A DNA stretch of 15,253 bases from Candidatus Omnitrophota bacterium (GCA_028715095.1 JAQUSM010000010.1:1-15253); one strand, 5' to 3'. Positions 7,946 through 13,841 are shown, counted from the first letter of the stretch. Notes: generated by a model from the letters alone, not told the origin. Program-made: numbers and translations.

Positions 7946-7990
7946 TATCAAACCACATCAACGCTAATCGCTTACAGGGCTGACTGATAG

Positions 7991-8728
7991 TTAGGCAAAT
8001 TTTTCTTTTGCCGCGTTCAAATACTTATAATCACCGATATCAAACCAGAAACCGTTAAACACATATCCGTAAACAGGCGCCCTATCTTTAAGCCAGGCAA
8101 TATATCCTCCGGTGGCATCAATTTTATTTCTCCTGCCATGTATATATTCATTAATCAAACCCAGCCCATCCTTAGGGATAAAGTAGAGACACATCGCTAC
8201 CAGCCGACTCTGCGGATGCAGGGGTTTTTCTTCGAAACTAATCACTTTTTTATGAATATCTAACTTGGCCACCCCATAACGGCTGGCGTCTCTTTTCTGT
8301 TTTAATCTATATAGCCCAATATTTACAGCCCGGTAATTTCTCTTGATTGAATTCAGAAAAACATTCAAAGAACCGTTGAACAGATTATCTCCGCCGATTA
8401 CCAAAAGATCATCACGGATCTTTTTCCTGGCTATCACAAAATTCATATCCCCGATAGAGCCCAACCTGTCAAGGTTAGTCTTAGTCAGATCATTAACCAG
8501 AATAATCTTTTTGGAAGACTTAACTGTCTTAACCCACTTGCGAAAAACCTGGATAAATTTGCTGTTAGTAACAATATAAATCTCATCAATAGCACTAACA
8601 GAATCTAATTTATCAACTATATAATTTATAATCGGCCTGCCCTTAATTTCAAGCAGAGGTTTCGGATAATCCCTGGTTAATGGATAAAGCCGGGTCGCGT
8701 AGCCGGCGGCTAAAATCAACGCCTTCAT
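7991..8728 (-). CDS. Sugar-phosphate nucleotidyltransferase
   Basis: Member of the NTP_transferase family, which joins an NTP and a sugar 1-phosphate into an NDP-sugar with release of pyrophosphate. The 245-residue protein starts MKALILAAGYATRLYPLT (nucleotide-binding loop), then DYPKPLLEIKG with the conserved Lys, IGGDNLF with the likely metal-binding Asp114, SFEEKP in the middle, and FWFDIGD near the C-terminus. It has no C-terminal acyltransferase (left-handed helix) domain, so it is a stand-alone transferase of the RmlA/GalU-like kind. Base and sugar cannot be assigned. It starts 1 nt after the ptsI stop and is probably coupled to it. It may feed envelope polysaccharide synthesis or act in a salvage route. 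Confidence 0.85.
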   Translation of the reverse strand: MKALILAAGYATRLYPLTRDYPKPLLEIKGRPIINYIVDKLDSVSAIDEIYIVTNSKFIQVFRKWVKTVKSSKKIILVNDLTKTNLDRLGSIGDMNFVIARKKIRDDLLVIGGDNLFNGSLNVFLNSIKRNYRAVNIGLYRLKQKRDASRYGVAKLDIHKKVISFEEKPLHPQSRLVAMCLYFIPKDGLGLINEYIHGRRNKIDATGGYIAWLKDRAPVYGYVFNGFWFDIGDYKYLNAAKEKFA

Positions 8729-8729
8729 C

Positions 8730-10460
8730 CTATCTTAAAATCTCCGCTAATTTCTTTCTGGCAAACTCTTCTACCTGGGTTCCGGTTGAAAGCTTCATTG
8801 CTTCATATGCAATCTCTTGTACATTTTTAAACCCTATGGCGCGAATTATGAATTTTAACTCCGGGATTACCTGCGGCGGAACGCTAAACTCATCCAATCC
8901 CAAACCTAAAAGTATAAGTGCCAGCGACGGCTCGCCGGCCATCTCACCGCACATTGCCACTTTAATCTTTGCCTCATGCGCTGCGTCGATAACCTGCTTT
9001 ACCATCCTCAAGACTGCCGGGTGCGCCGGCTCATACAGATAAGCTACTTTTTCATTGCCGCGGTCAACCGCCAGGCAATATTGAATCAAGTCATTTGTAC
9101 CGATACTGAAGAAATCCGCTTCTTTGGCTAAAATATCAGCGGTCATTGCCGCCGAAGGAACCTCAATCATTACGCCAACCAGTATCTTATCATCAAACTC
9201 AAGGCCCTTTTGCCTTAGCTCATCTTTTGCTTCTTGGAGCAGGCCGTTAGCCTGACGCAGCTCTTCAATCCCGGAAACCATAGGATACATAAGTTTCAGG
9301 TTGCCATATACCGAGGCCCTCAAGATGGCACGTAGCTGTAATTTAAATATATCCGGGCGCGCCAGGCAAAACCTGATCGCCCTCCAACCCAAAAACGGCT
9401 GCATTTCATGGGGGATCTGAAACTGCGAAAGGAATTTATCCCCGCCTAAATCCAGCGTACGGATAACTACCGGATGCGGATTCATCTGCTCGGCAACATA
9501 CTTATAAGCCTGATAATGCTCTTCTTCGCTGGGAGAATCCTTACGGTTCATATAAAAAAACTCTGTGCGGTAAAGGCCGATACCCTGGCTGCCATGCAGT
9601 TTGACAGATGAAACCTCGTCGGGGAATTCAATATTAGCATTAATTGAAATCGACCGGCCGTCGGTAGTAACCGCGGGAAGCTCTTTAACCGACAAGAACC
9701 TTTCGGCTATATTCTTTAATTTTACCAGTTCCTGCTGGTAGTTCCTAAGCGTTTCATCGTCGGGATTGATAATTACCGTGCCGGTATTACCGTCAACAAT
9801 AAGAATGTCCCCTATATTAACTTTGGAGGTGATCCCTTCCAGGCCTACTACTGCGGGTATCTCCAGGGATTTAGCCATAATCGCGGTATGCGAAGTCTTA
9901 CCGCCCATGTCGGTGACAAAAGCAGCGACATTTTTGGTATGCATTGCCGCGGTATCCGAAGGGGAAAGGTCATGCGAAACAATAATCGCCTTCTCCTTAA
10001 GATCTTCCAGGCCTCTTTTTTCCTTGCCCAAAAGGTTCCTTAATATCCTTTTGCCGACATCATTAATATCGGCAATTCTCTCCTTAAGGTATTCATCTTC
10101 AATCTTCAAGAATACGCTGATATATTTCTTTAAGACCTCCGAGAAAATGTAAGCGACATTTAATTGTTCTTTCTTGAGCCTGGAAATGACCTCTTCGATA
10201 AGCATGCGGTCTTCCAATACCAAAAGATGCGCATCAAAAATCTGCGCCTCTTCCTGGCCCATGTCAGAACTTATCCTTTTTTGCAGTTCGATAATCTCAC
10301 GGCGGGTCTTAATCAGGGCTTCTTCAAAAAGCTGAATCTGCATGGGGATGTCTTCCCAGGCGATAGCTTCAGGGAAAACAACAAACTCTTCCTTGCCAAG
10401 CTTGTAAGCCACGCCGATACTTATTCCGCCTGCGGCACCTATACCTTTTAGCTGGATCAT
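8730..10460 (-). CDS. ptsI: PTS Enzyme I (phosphoenolpyruvate-protein phosphotransferase)
   Basis: Takes phosphate from PEP and passes it to HPr, the entry step of the phosphotransferase system; cytoplasmic. Full length at 576 residues. The N-terminal HPr-binding and phosphohistidine domains include MGGKTSHTAIMAKSLEIPAVVG with the phosphorylated His191. The C-terminal PEP-binding barrel has GIGLYRTEFFY (about 293-303), RTLDLGGDK (334-342), SIGTNDLIQY (452-461) and MCGEMAGE with Cys504 at the active site. The start overlaps the last 4 nt of ptsH, so the two are translationally coupled. A nucleotidyltransferase follows 1 nt later. No EIIB or EIIC gene is in the window, so the phosphorelay partners visible are HPr and the EIIA-like protein upstream. 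Confidence 0.96.
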   Translation of the reverse strand: MIQLKGIGAAGGISIGVAYKLGKEEFVVFPEAIAWEDIPMQIQLFEEALIKTRREIIELQKRISSDMGQEEAQIFDAHLLVLEDRMLIEEVISRLKKEQLNVAYIFSEVLKKYISVFLKIEDEYLKERIADINDVGKRILRNLLGKEKRGLEDLKEKAIIVSHDLSPSDTAAMHTKNVAAFVTDMGGKTSHTAIMAKSLEIPAVVGLEGITSKVNIGDILIVDGNTGTVIINPDDETLRNYQQELVKLKNIAERFLSVKELPAVTTDGRSISINANIEFPDEVSSVKLHGSQGIGLYRTEFFYMNRKDSPSEEEHYQAYKYVAEQMNPHPVVIRTLDLGGDKFLSQFQIPHEMQPFLGWRAIRFCLARPDIFKLQLRAILRASVYGNLKLMYPMVSGIEELRQANGLLQEAKDELRQKGLEFDDKILVGVMIEVPSAAMTADILAKEADFFSIGTNDLIQYCLAVDRGNEKVAYLYEPAHPAVLRMVKQVIDAAHEAKIKVAMCGEMAGEPSLALILLGLGLDEFSVPPQVIPELKFIIRAIGFKNVQEIAYEAMKLSTGTQVEEFARKKLAEILR

Positions 10461-10726
10461 AAAGCTTCCTCGCTGCTAATTATCTTTTCCAATTCTATCA
10501 AAGCCTGCTCCGCGTCAGAACCGTCGGCTTCAACAATAACCAGGCTCCCCTTCTCCGCCCCGAGCATAAGAATGCCCATGATGGATTTCCCGTTAACCTC
10601 TTCACCTTCGTGGCGGACGGTTATGCGCGAATCAAATTTATTAGCTACCTGCACGAACAAAGCGGCAGGCCGGGCATGTAACCCCTGTCCATTCCTTACG
10701 GTTAGTTCTTTCTTGATTAAAGGCAT
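10457..10726 (-). CDS. ptsH: Phosphocarrier protein HPr
   Basis: Small cytoplasmic phosphocarrier between Enzyme I and EIIA proteins. It is 89 residues, the usual size. GLHARPAALF carries the phosphorylatable His17 (His15 of classical HPr), and NGKSIMGIL carries Ser48 (Ser46 of classical HPr, the target of HPr kinase in Firmicutes and some Gram-negatives). No hprK is in the window, so Ser phosphorylation is only a possibility. The ATG is 2 nt after the yvcK-like stop, with the GAAGAG of the ribosome-binding site inside the end of that gene, and the stop overlaps ptsI by 4 nt. The retained catalytic His favours true HPr over a Crh-type paralogue. Confidence 0.95.
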   Translation of the reverse strand: MPLIKKELTVRNGQGLHARPAALFVQVANKFDSRITVRHEGEEVNGKSIMGILMLGAEKGSLVIVEADGSDAEQALIELEKIISSEEAL

Positions 10727-10728
10727 AT

Positions 10729-11970
10729 TTAGATCTCTTCAATAAAACTCATAATAATTCTTGCTAATTTTTCCGCGTCATGCCGGATAACGCCGTCCTG
10801 AATCATGCTGAAATCTTCTTCTACCACCCGGTAACCCAGGCTTTCGATATTTTTACGGTCATTGACCACAAGAAGGGAATTCTCCCCGGAATAACGTTTC
10901 AAAACCTCAGCCGGAACTTCACCGTTATTCACAACGCAATAATCCAGAATACGCGTAGAACTATGGCTGATCAAAGCTTTAATATGGTCGCAAACGCTGT
11001 AACCGTCTGTTTCTCCCGGTTGGGTCATGACGTTGCAGACATAAACCTTGATCGCATCAGATTCCGCTATCTCCCGGGTAATCTCCTTAATCAAAAGATT
11101 GGGAATAATACTCGTATATAAAGAACCAGGACCCAAAACAATGATCTGGGCTTCTTTAATTGCCTTTATCGCATCCGGAGTAGCCAACGGCTGTTCAGGA
11201 GTAAGGCTTACGTTGCTGATCCTCTTTCTTGCCTTGGGGATCTGTTCTTCTCCGGCGACTACCGAGCCATCTTTATAATGCGCCACAAGGGTTACATCAC
11301 CCAGCGTAGAAGGAATAACCTGCCCCCGCAAAGCTAAAACCTTGCTAGTTTCCTTGATCGCCTTCTCAAAATCACCGGTTAAGCGGGTCATTACCGTAAG
11401 GAAAAGATTACCAAATGAATGCCCGGAAAATTCGGAATTTTTGTCAAAACGGAATTGGAAAAGATCCCGCATTAATGCCGGCGCATCAGCTAAAGCTACC
11501 AAACAGTTACGTATATCCCCGGGAGGCAGGACATCAAACTGTTGCCGGAGCCGTCCGCTTGAGCCTCCATCGTCAGCCACCGTAACTATGGCTGAGATAT
11601 TCGAAGAATAACTTTTTAGCCCGCTTAAAAGAACGGATAAACCTGTCCCCCCGCCTACGGCAACTATATGCGGCCCACGGCTTAAATGTTTCTTCTGATA
11701 CAAAAGGTCAACCAGCTCCGAACCCCTGGATGACGGGACAAATACCGCAATAAATGAACGCATCATCCGTTTTATGCCGAGAATTAAAATTATGATCCCC
11801 GAAAATACAACCAGGGCATCTAAAAGCTGGATCAGCCAAAATTGTTCAGCCCGCAGGTTAGCTGTCCCTATAATTAAAAGCACGACGCCGAAAGCACTTA
11901 AGCCCACCCACCGCTTAATGCCTATTCCCGGATAAAACCATTTTAAGATAACGCTGGAAGCTGCTTTCAT
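10729..11970 (-). CDS. Membrane-anchored YvcK/CofD-family protein
   Basis: Related to YvcK (gluconeogenesis or morphogenesis factor), a cytoplasmic nucleotide-sugar-binding regulator of carbon and cell-wall metabolism in Firmicutes, and to the CofD phosphotransferase fold. The domain begins at about residue 100 with HIVAVGGGTGLSVLLSGLK, followed by TVADDGGSSGRL, LPPGDIRNC, GHSFGNLFL and IVLGPGSLYTSI, all characteristic. Oddity: about 100 extra N-terminal residues contain two hydrophobic helices (about 22-40 and 45-66), absent from the roughly 317-residue B. subtilis protein, so this form should be tethered to the inner face of the membrane. No clear Shine-Dalgarno precedes the ATG; the upstream 37 nt are AT-rich. 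It sits between ptsN and ptsH, 2 nt from the latter. A true 2-phospho-L-lactate transferase role is unlikely, as no F420 genes are near. Confidence 0.88.
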   Translation of the reverse strand: MKAASSVILKWFYPGIGIKRWVGLSAFGVVLLIIGTANLRAEQFWLIQLLDALVVFSGIIILILGIKRMMRSFIAVFVPSSRGSELVDLLYQKKHLSRGPHIVAVGGGTGLSVLLSGLKSYSSNISAIVTVADDGGSSGRLRQQFDVLPPGDIRNCLVALADAPALMRDLFQFRFDKNSEFSGHSFGNLFLTVMTRLTGDFEKAIKETSKVLALRGQVIPSTLGDVTLVAHYKDGSVVAGEEQIPKARKRISNVSLTPEQPLATPDAIKAIKEAQIIVLGPGSLYTSIIPNLLIKEITREIAESDAIKVYVCNVMTQPGETDGYSVCDHIKALISHSSTRILDYCVVNNGEVPAEVLKRYSGENSLLVVNDRKNIESLGYRVVEEDFSMIQDGVIRHDAEKLARIIMSFIEEI

Positions 11971-12007
11971 TTTTAATTTACAAGGAATTTACTAAATAAA
12001 AAATGGA

Positions 12008-12478
12008 CTAAATTTTCTTCTCGTCTTCCTGGGTGATAATCTTAATTACAGATTTTTCGTCTACGCAGGTACGCAGGGTATCACGGAAGTATTTATCCTT
12101 TAAGAGGCGCGATATCCGGGCTAAAGCCTTAAGGTGCGGTCCGGCGGAATCCTGCGGGGCGACAAGCAGAAAAAAGATGTAAGCCAGCTCTCCGTCCAAA
12201 GAATCAAAATCCACGCCTTTTTTAGAAAGGCCAAAGGCTGCCACTAATTTATCCACGCAGTCGCATTTTGCGTGCGGAATAGCTATGCCCTGGCCGATGG
12301 CGGTAGAACCCAAAGCCTCTCTTGACATAAGGGCTTCAATGAGCTTGTTACGATTGCGCTTCTCCACATCGCCGGCTTCAATCAGCAGATCAACCATTTC
12401 CTTAATCACGTCTTCTTTACGGGTAGATTTTATATCGGTAAGAATTGCCTTCTTGGAAAGAAAATCCATTATCTGCAT
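12008..12478 (-). CDS. ptsN: PTS EIIA-like protein of the nitrogen-regulatory/fructose type
   Basis: PTS_EIIA_2 domain protein of 156 residues, a single domain as in PtsN (EIIA-Ntr). The phosphoacceptor is His69 in GIAIPHAK, preceded by the typical MSREALGSTAIGQG. The C-terminal part shows VDFDSLDG and the conserved H-L-K-A-L-A-x-I-S-R-L-L helix. It lacks EIIB or EIIC domains. The start at 12478 is chosen because AAAGGAG lies 6 nt upstream; the next ATG, three codons in, is too far from it. It precedes the yvcK-like gene, ptsH and ptsI, so the phosphorelay PEP to Enzyme I to HPr to this protein is encoded in one cluster. A regulatory role is inferred from the absence of permease genes in view; a fructose/mannitol-type EIIA working with a permease elsewhere is the alternative. 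Confidence 0.88.
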   Translation of the reverse strand: MQIMDFLSKKAILTDIKSTRKEDVIKEMVDLLIEAGDVEKRNRNKLIEALMSREALGSTAIGQGIAIPHAKCDCVDKLVAAFGLSKKGVDFDSLDGELAYIFFLLVAPQDSAGPHLKALARISRLLKDKYFRDTLRTCVDEKSVIKIITQEDEKKI

Positions 12479-12484
12479 TTGCTT

Positions 12485-12491
12485 CTCCTTT
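12485..12491 (-). promoter_or_regulatory. Shine-Dalgarno site of the ptsN-like gene
   Basis: AAAGGAG on the minus strand, 6 nt before the ATG at 12478, selects the first of two close in-frame ATGs. Confidence 0.65.
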
Positions 12492-12545
12492 CAAATAATA
12501 AATTCAAAATTAAAATCCACGCCTTTGAAGCACTGGAAAAACAAA

Positions 12546-12619
<74 letters not shown>

Positions 12620-12626
12620 AATACCA

Positions 12627-12644
12627 ATTGCGTACCAACGCAAT
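12627..12644. repeat. Perfect 7-bp hairpin between tRNA-Leu and tRNA-Gly (1 of 3)
   Basis: ATTGCGT (12627-12633) and ACGCAAT (12638-12644) are perfectly complementary around a 4-nt loop ACCA. It lies 7 nt upstream of the tRNA-Gly 5' end on the transcribed strand and is the first of three adjacent inverted repeats. Confidence 0.75.
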
Positions 12645-12645
12645 A

Positions 12646-12660
12646 TTCGCCACAGGCGAA
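12646..12660. repeat. Perfect 6-bp hairpin between tRNA-Leu and tRNA-Gly (2 of 3)
   Basis: TTCGCC (12646-12651) and GGCGAA (12655-12660) pair around the 3-nt loop ACA, 1 nt from the preceding hairpin. Confidence 0.7.
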
Positions 12661-12688
12661 CACTGGCCGATTCCATTCAGGCCAGGTG
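12661..12688. repeat. Imperfect hairpin between tRNA-Leu and tRNA-Gly (3 of 3)
   Basis: CACTGGCC (12661-12668) pairs with GGCCAGGTG (12680-12688) with one bulged base and an 11-nt loop. It directly abuts the second hairpin. A smaller CCGA/TCGG repeat (12689-12702) and a direct repeat GGTGCCG (12685-12691, 12702-12708) follow, filling the rest of the spacer. Confidence 0.6.
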
Positions 12689-12721
12689 CCGATTAACGTC
12701 GGGTGCCGCAAAGTTATCAAT

Positions 12722-12803
12722 TGGGCGGAAGAGGATTTGAACCTCCAAGGGTTACCCCAATAGCTCCTAAGGCTATCGCGTATGCCAATTCCGCCATCCG
12801 CCC
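12722..12803 (-). tRNA. tRNA-Leu (anticodon UAG)
   Basis: 82-nt class II tRNA on the minus strand. Acceptor GGGCGGA pairs with TCCGCCC and the discriminator is A. The anticodon stem is ATAGC/GCTAT with loop CTTAGGA (anticodon UAG, reading CUN codons). A long variable arm, TGGGG-TAA-CCCT, is diagnostic of Leu/Ser type, and the T-arm is GGAGG-TTCAAAT-CCTCT. CCA is not encoded. Confidence 0.96.
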
Positions 12804-12832
12804 GGAATTTTCCTCTTTCCACCTACAATACT

Positions 12833-13004
12833 TTTGATAACCCGCGGTATTGCGGAGCGGGCATTAGAAAACTTTCGGCAAATGAGTGCGAGGAATTACG
12901 ATGAGCGAAGGCCGACGCAGTGTATGGTCGGCCGAAAGCGAATCGTAAACCGAAGCACTCGGCGAAAGTTTTCAGCGCGCGGAACAATACCGCAGGTTAT
13001 CAAA
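12833..13004. repeat. 172-nt nested palindrome between tRNA-Lys and tRNA-Leu
   Basis: A single long imperfect inverted repeat made of five nested helices. The outer arms are 12833-12852 with 12985-13004 (19 of 20 pairs; the exception is a G-U wobble in minus-strand RNA). Next come 12867-12877 with 12963-12973 (11 perfect pairs), 12884-12889 with 12955-12960 (6), 12896-12902 with 12942-12948 (7) and 12910-12916 with 12927-12933 (7), closed by a 10-nt loop at 12917-12926. That is about 50 pairs. It occupies nearly the whole spacer and has no convincing coding content. Candidates are a palindromic mobile element (MITE- or REP-like) or a structured spacer processed by RNase III. Confidence 0.85.
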
Positions 13005-13008
13005 TCAC

Positions 13009-13081
13009 TGAGCCTCCCGCGACTCGAACGCGGCACAACCACATTAAAAGTGTGGTGCTCTACCTGATGAGCTAGAGGCCC
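13009..13081 (-). tRNA. tRNA-Lys (anticodon UUU)
   Basis: 73-nt cloverleaf on the minus strand. Acceptor GGGCCTC pairs with GAGGCTC (one G-U pair) and the discriminator is A. The anticodon stem is CCACA/TGTGG with loop CTTTTAA (anticodon UUU), and the T-arm is CCGCG-TTCGAGT-CGCGG. CCA is not encoded. Its first 13 nt are repeated 64 nt upstream. Confidence 0.96.
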
Positions 13082-13145
13082 AAAAATCTAGGTTCCATTT
13101 ACCGACCTTCTAGCGAATCCTCCAACGGAGGAGAGCTAGAGGCCC
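13069..13145. repeat. 13-bp direct repeat of the tRNA-Lys 5' end flanking a hairpin
   Basis: GAGCTAGAGGCCC occurs at 13069-13081, where it is the first 13 nt of tRNA-Lys on the minus strand, and again at 13133-13145. The match is exactly 13 bp and stops at both sides. The 51 bp between contain most of the hairpin at 13110-13139, whose right arm runs into the second copy. This looks like a target-site duplication or a remnant of recombination at the tRNA gene. Confidence 0.75.
13110..13139. repeat. Two-part hairpin upstream of tRNA-Lys
   Basis: Outer arms CTAGC (13110-13114) and GCTAG (13135-13139) and inner arms CCTCC (13119-13123) and GGAGG (13127-13131) are both perfect, with a 3-nt AAC loop. 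An internal loop of 4 nt on one side and 3 on the other separates the two helices. Confidence 0.7.
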
Positions 13146-13163
13146 TTAAAATTTAATGAGCAG

Positions 13164-13198
13164 ATAATTTATGGAGTTCAAAGAACGACATAAATTAT
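13164..13198. repeat. AT-rich nested hairpin in the frr-tRNA-Lys spacer
   Basis: ATAATTTATG (13164-13173) and CATAAATTAT (13189-13198) form 10 perfect pairs. Inside them GTTC/GAAC (13176-13179, 13183-13186) closes an AAA loop. The helices are separated by symmetric GA/GA on the plus strand (TC/TC on the minus strand). A short GGCC-GTAA-GGCC hairpin (13200-13211) follows at once. Confidence 0.75.
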
Positions 13199-13223
13199 AG
13201 GCCGTAAGGCCGTCTGCGAATTA

Positions 13224-13280
13224 ATCCCTGCAGTTGCGAGCAAATTCTAGAGAATTTGCGAAGCGGTTAACTGCGGGGAT
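13224..13280. repeat. 57-nt nested palindrome directly after frr
   Basis: Outer arms ATCCCTGCAGTT (13224-13235) and AACTGCGGGGAT (13269-13280) pair at 11 of 12 positions. Inner arms GCAAATTC (13240-13247) and GAATTTGC (13252-13259) pair perfectly around TAGA. The outer arm ends at the base next to the frr stop codon (13281-13283). It could end the frr transcript or protect its 3' end, but the minus strand shows no run of T after it, so an intrinsic terminator is not clear. Confidence 0.75.
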
Positions 13281-13841
13281 CTAAAACTCTAGTACTTCCT
13301 TCTCTTTATTCTTTAAGAGCTCGTCAATCTTGGCAATATACTTATCAACTATTTTTTGTAATTCATCAATACCGCGGAATTTTTCATCTTCAGAAACAAC
13401 TTTATCTTTTTCCAGCTTCTCAACGGTTTCTTTAGCATCCCTTCTAATCGTACGCATAGACACCCGGCCATCTTCGGACATCTTATGTATCAGTTTAGCC
13501 AGCTCCTGCCGTCTCTCCTTAGACAGTTGCGGAACGGCAAGCCTGATTATTTTCCCGTCGTTAGAAGGATTAATCCCCAGATTGGACTTTATAATCGCCT
13601 TTTCGATTTCAACGATCACCGTAGGATCCCAGGGCTGGATAACAATCAAATGCGCATCAGGGGCAGATATGGCTGCCAGCTGCTTGAGCATGGTCGGAGT
13701 CCCATAATAATCAATATGCAGGCCTTCAACCAGGCTGGGAGAAGCTCTTCCGGTCCTTACTTCATGGAACTCCCGGTTCATCGACTCAAAAGCCTTTTTC
13801 ATCTTCTCTTCTGTATTATGCAATATTTCTTTAACAGTCAT
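13281..13841 (-). CDS. frr: Ribosome recycling factor
   Basis: Splits post-termination ribosomes together with EF-G so that subunits and mRNA are reused; cytoplasmic. The 186-residue protein matches the family length of about 185. Signatures are the N-terminal KMKKAFESMNREFHEVRTGRASPSLVEGL, then YYGTPTMLKQLA, QPWDP, IIKSNLGINPSNDGKIIRLAVPQLSKERR and a Lys/Glu-rich C-terminal helix ending near KEKEVLEF. It starts 17 nt after pyrH in the standard rpsB-tsf-pyrH-frr order, with a moderate GGCGG-type ribosome-binding site. Its stop codon directly abuts a 57-nt palindrome, probably the end of this operon. Confidence 0.97.
   Translation of the reverse strand: MTVKEILHNTEEKMKKAFESMNREFHEVRTGRASPSLVEGLHIDYYGTPTMLKQLAAISAPDAHLIVIQPWDPTVIVEIEKAIIKSNLGINPSNDGKIIRLAVPQLSKERRQELAKLIHKMSEDGRVSMRTIRRDAKETVEKLEKDKVVSEDEKFRGIDELQKIVDKYIAKIDELLKNKEKEVLEF

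Noticed and set aside
7873..7990. SAM riboswitch ahead of metK
   Set aside because: I could not find the conserved helices or sequence blocks of the SAM riboswitch classes I know in the 118-nt leader; only a possible promoter remains.
10457..10726. Crh-type regulatory paralogue of HPr
   Set aside because: Crh lacks the phosphorylatable His, whereas His17 is present here and the gene is coupled to ptsI.
12834..13067. Plus-strand open frame of 77 codons across the large palindrome
   Set aside because: It lies inside the 172-nt inverted repeat and runs into tRNA-Lys in antisense. It has no ribosome-binding site or recognisable domain.
12627..13280. CRISPR array in the repeat-rich tRNA block
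   Set aside because: The repeats are inverted rather than direct, differ in sequence, and show no regular unit with unique spacers. No cas gene is in the window.
13224..13280. Classic rho-independent terminator of frr
   Set aside because: The hairpin is followed on the minus strand by TTAATTC rather than a T-run, so it is recorded as a palindromic repeat only.
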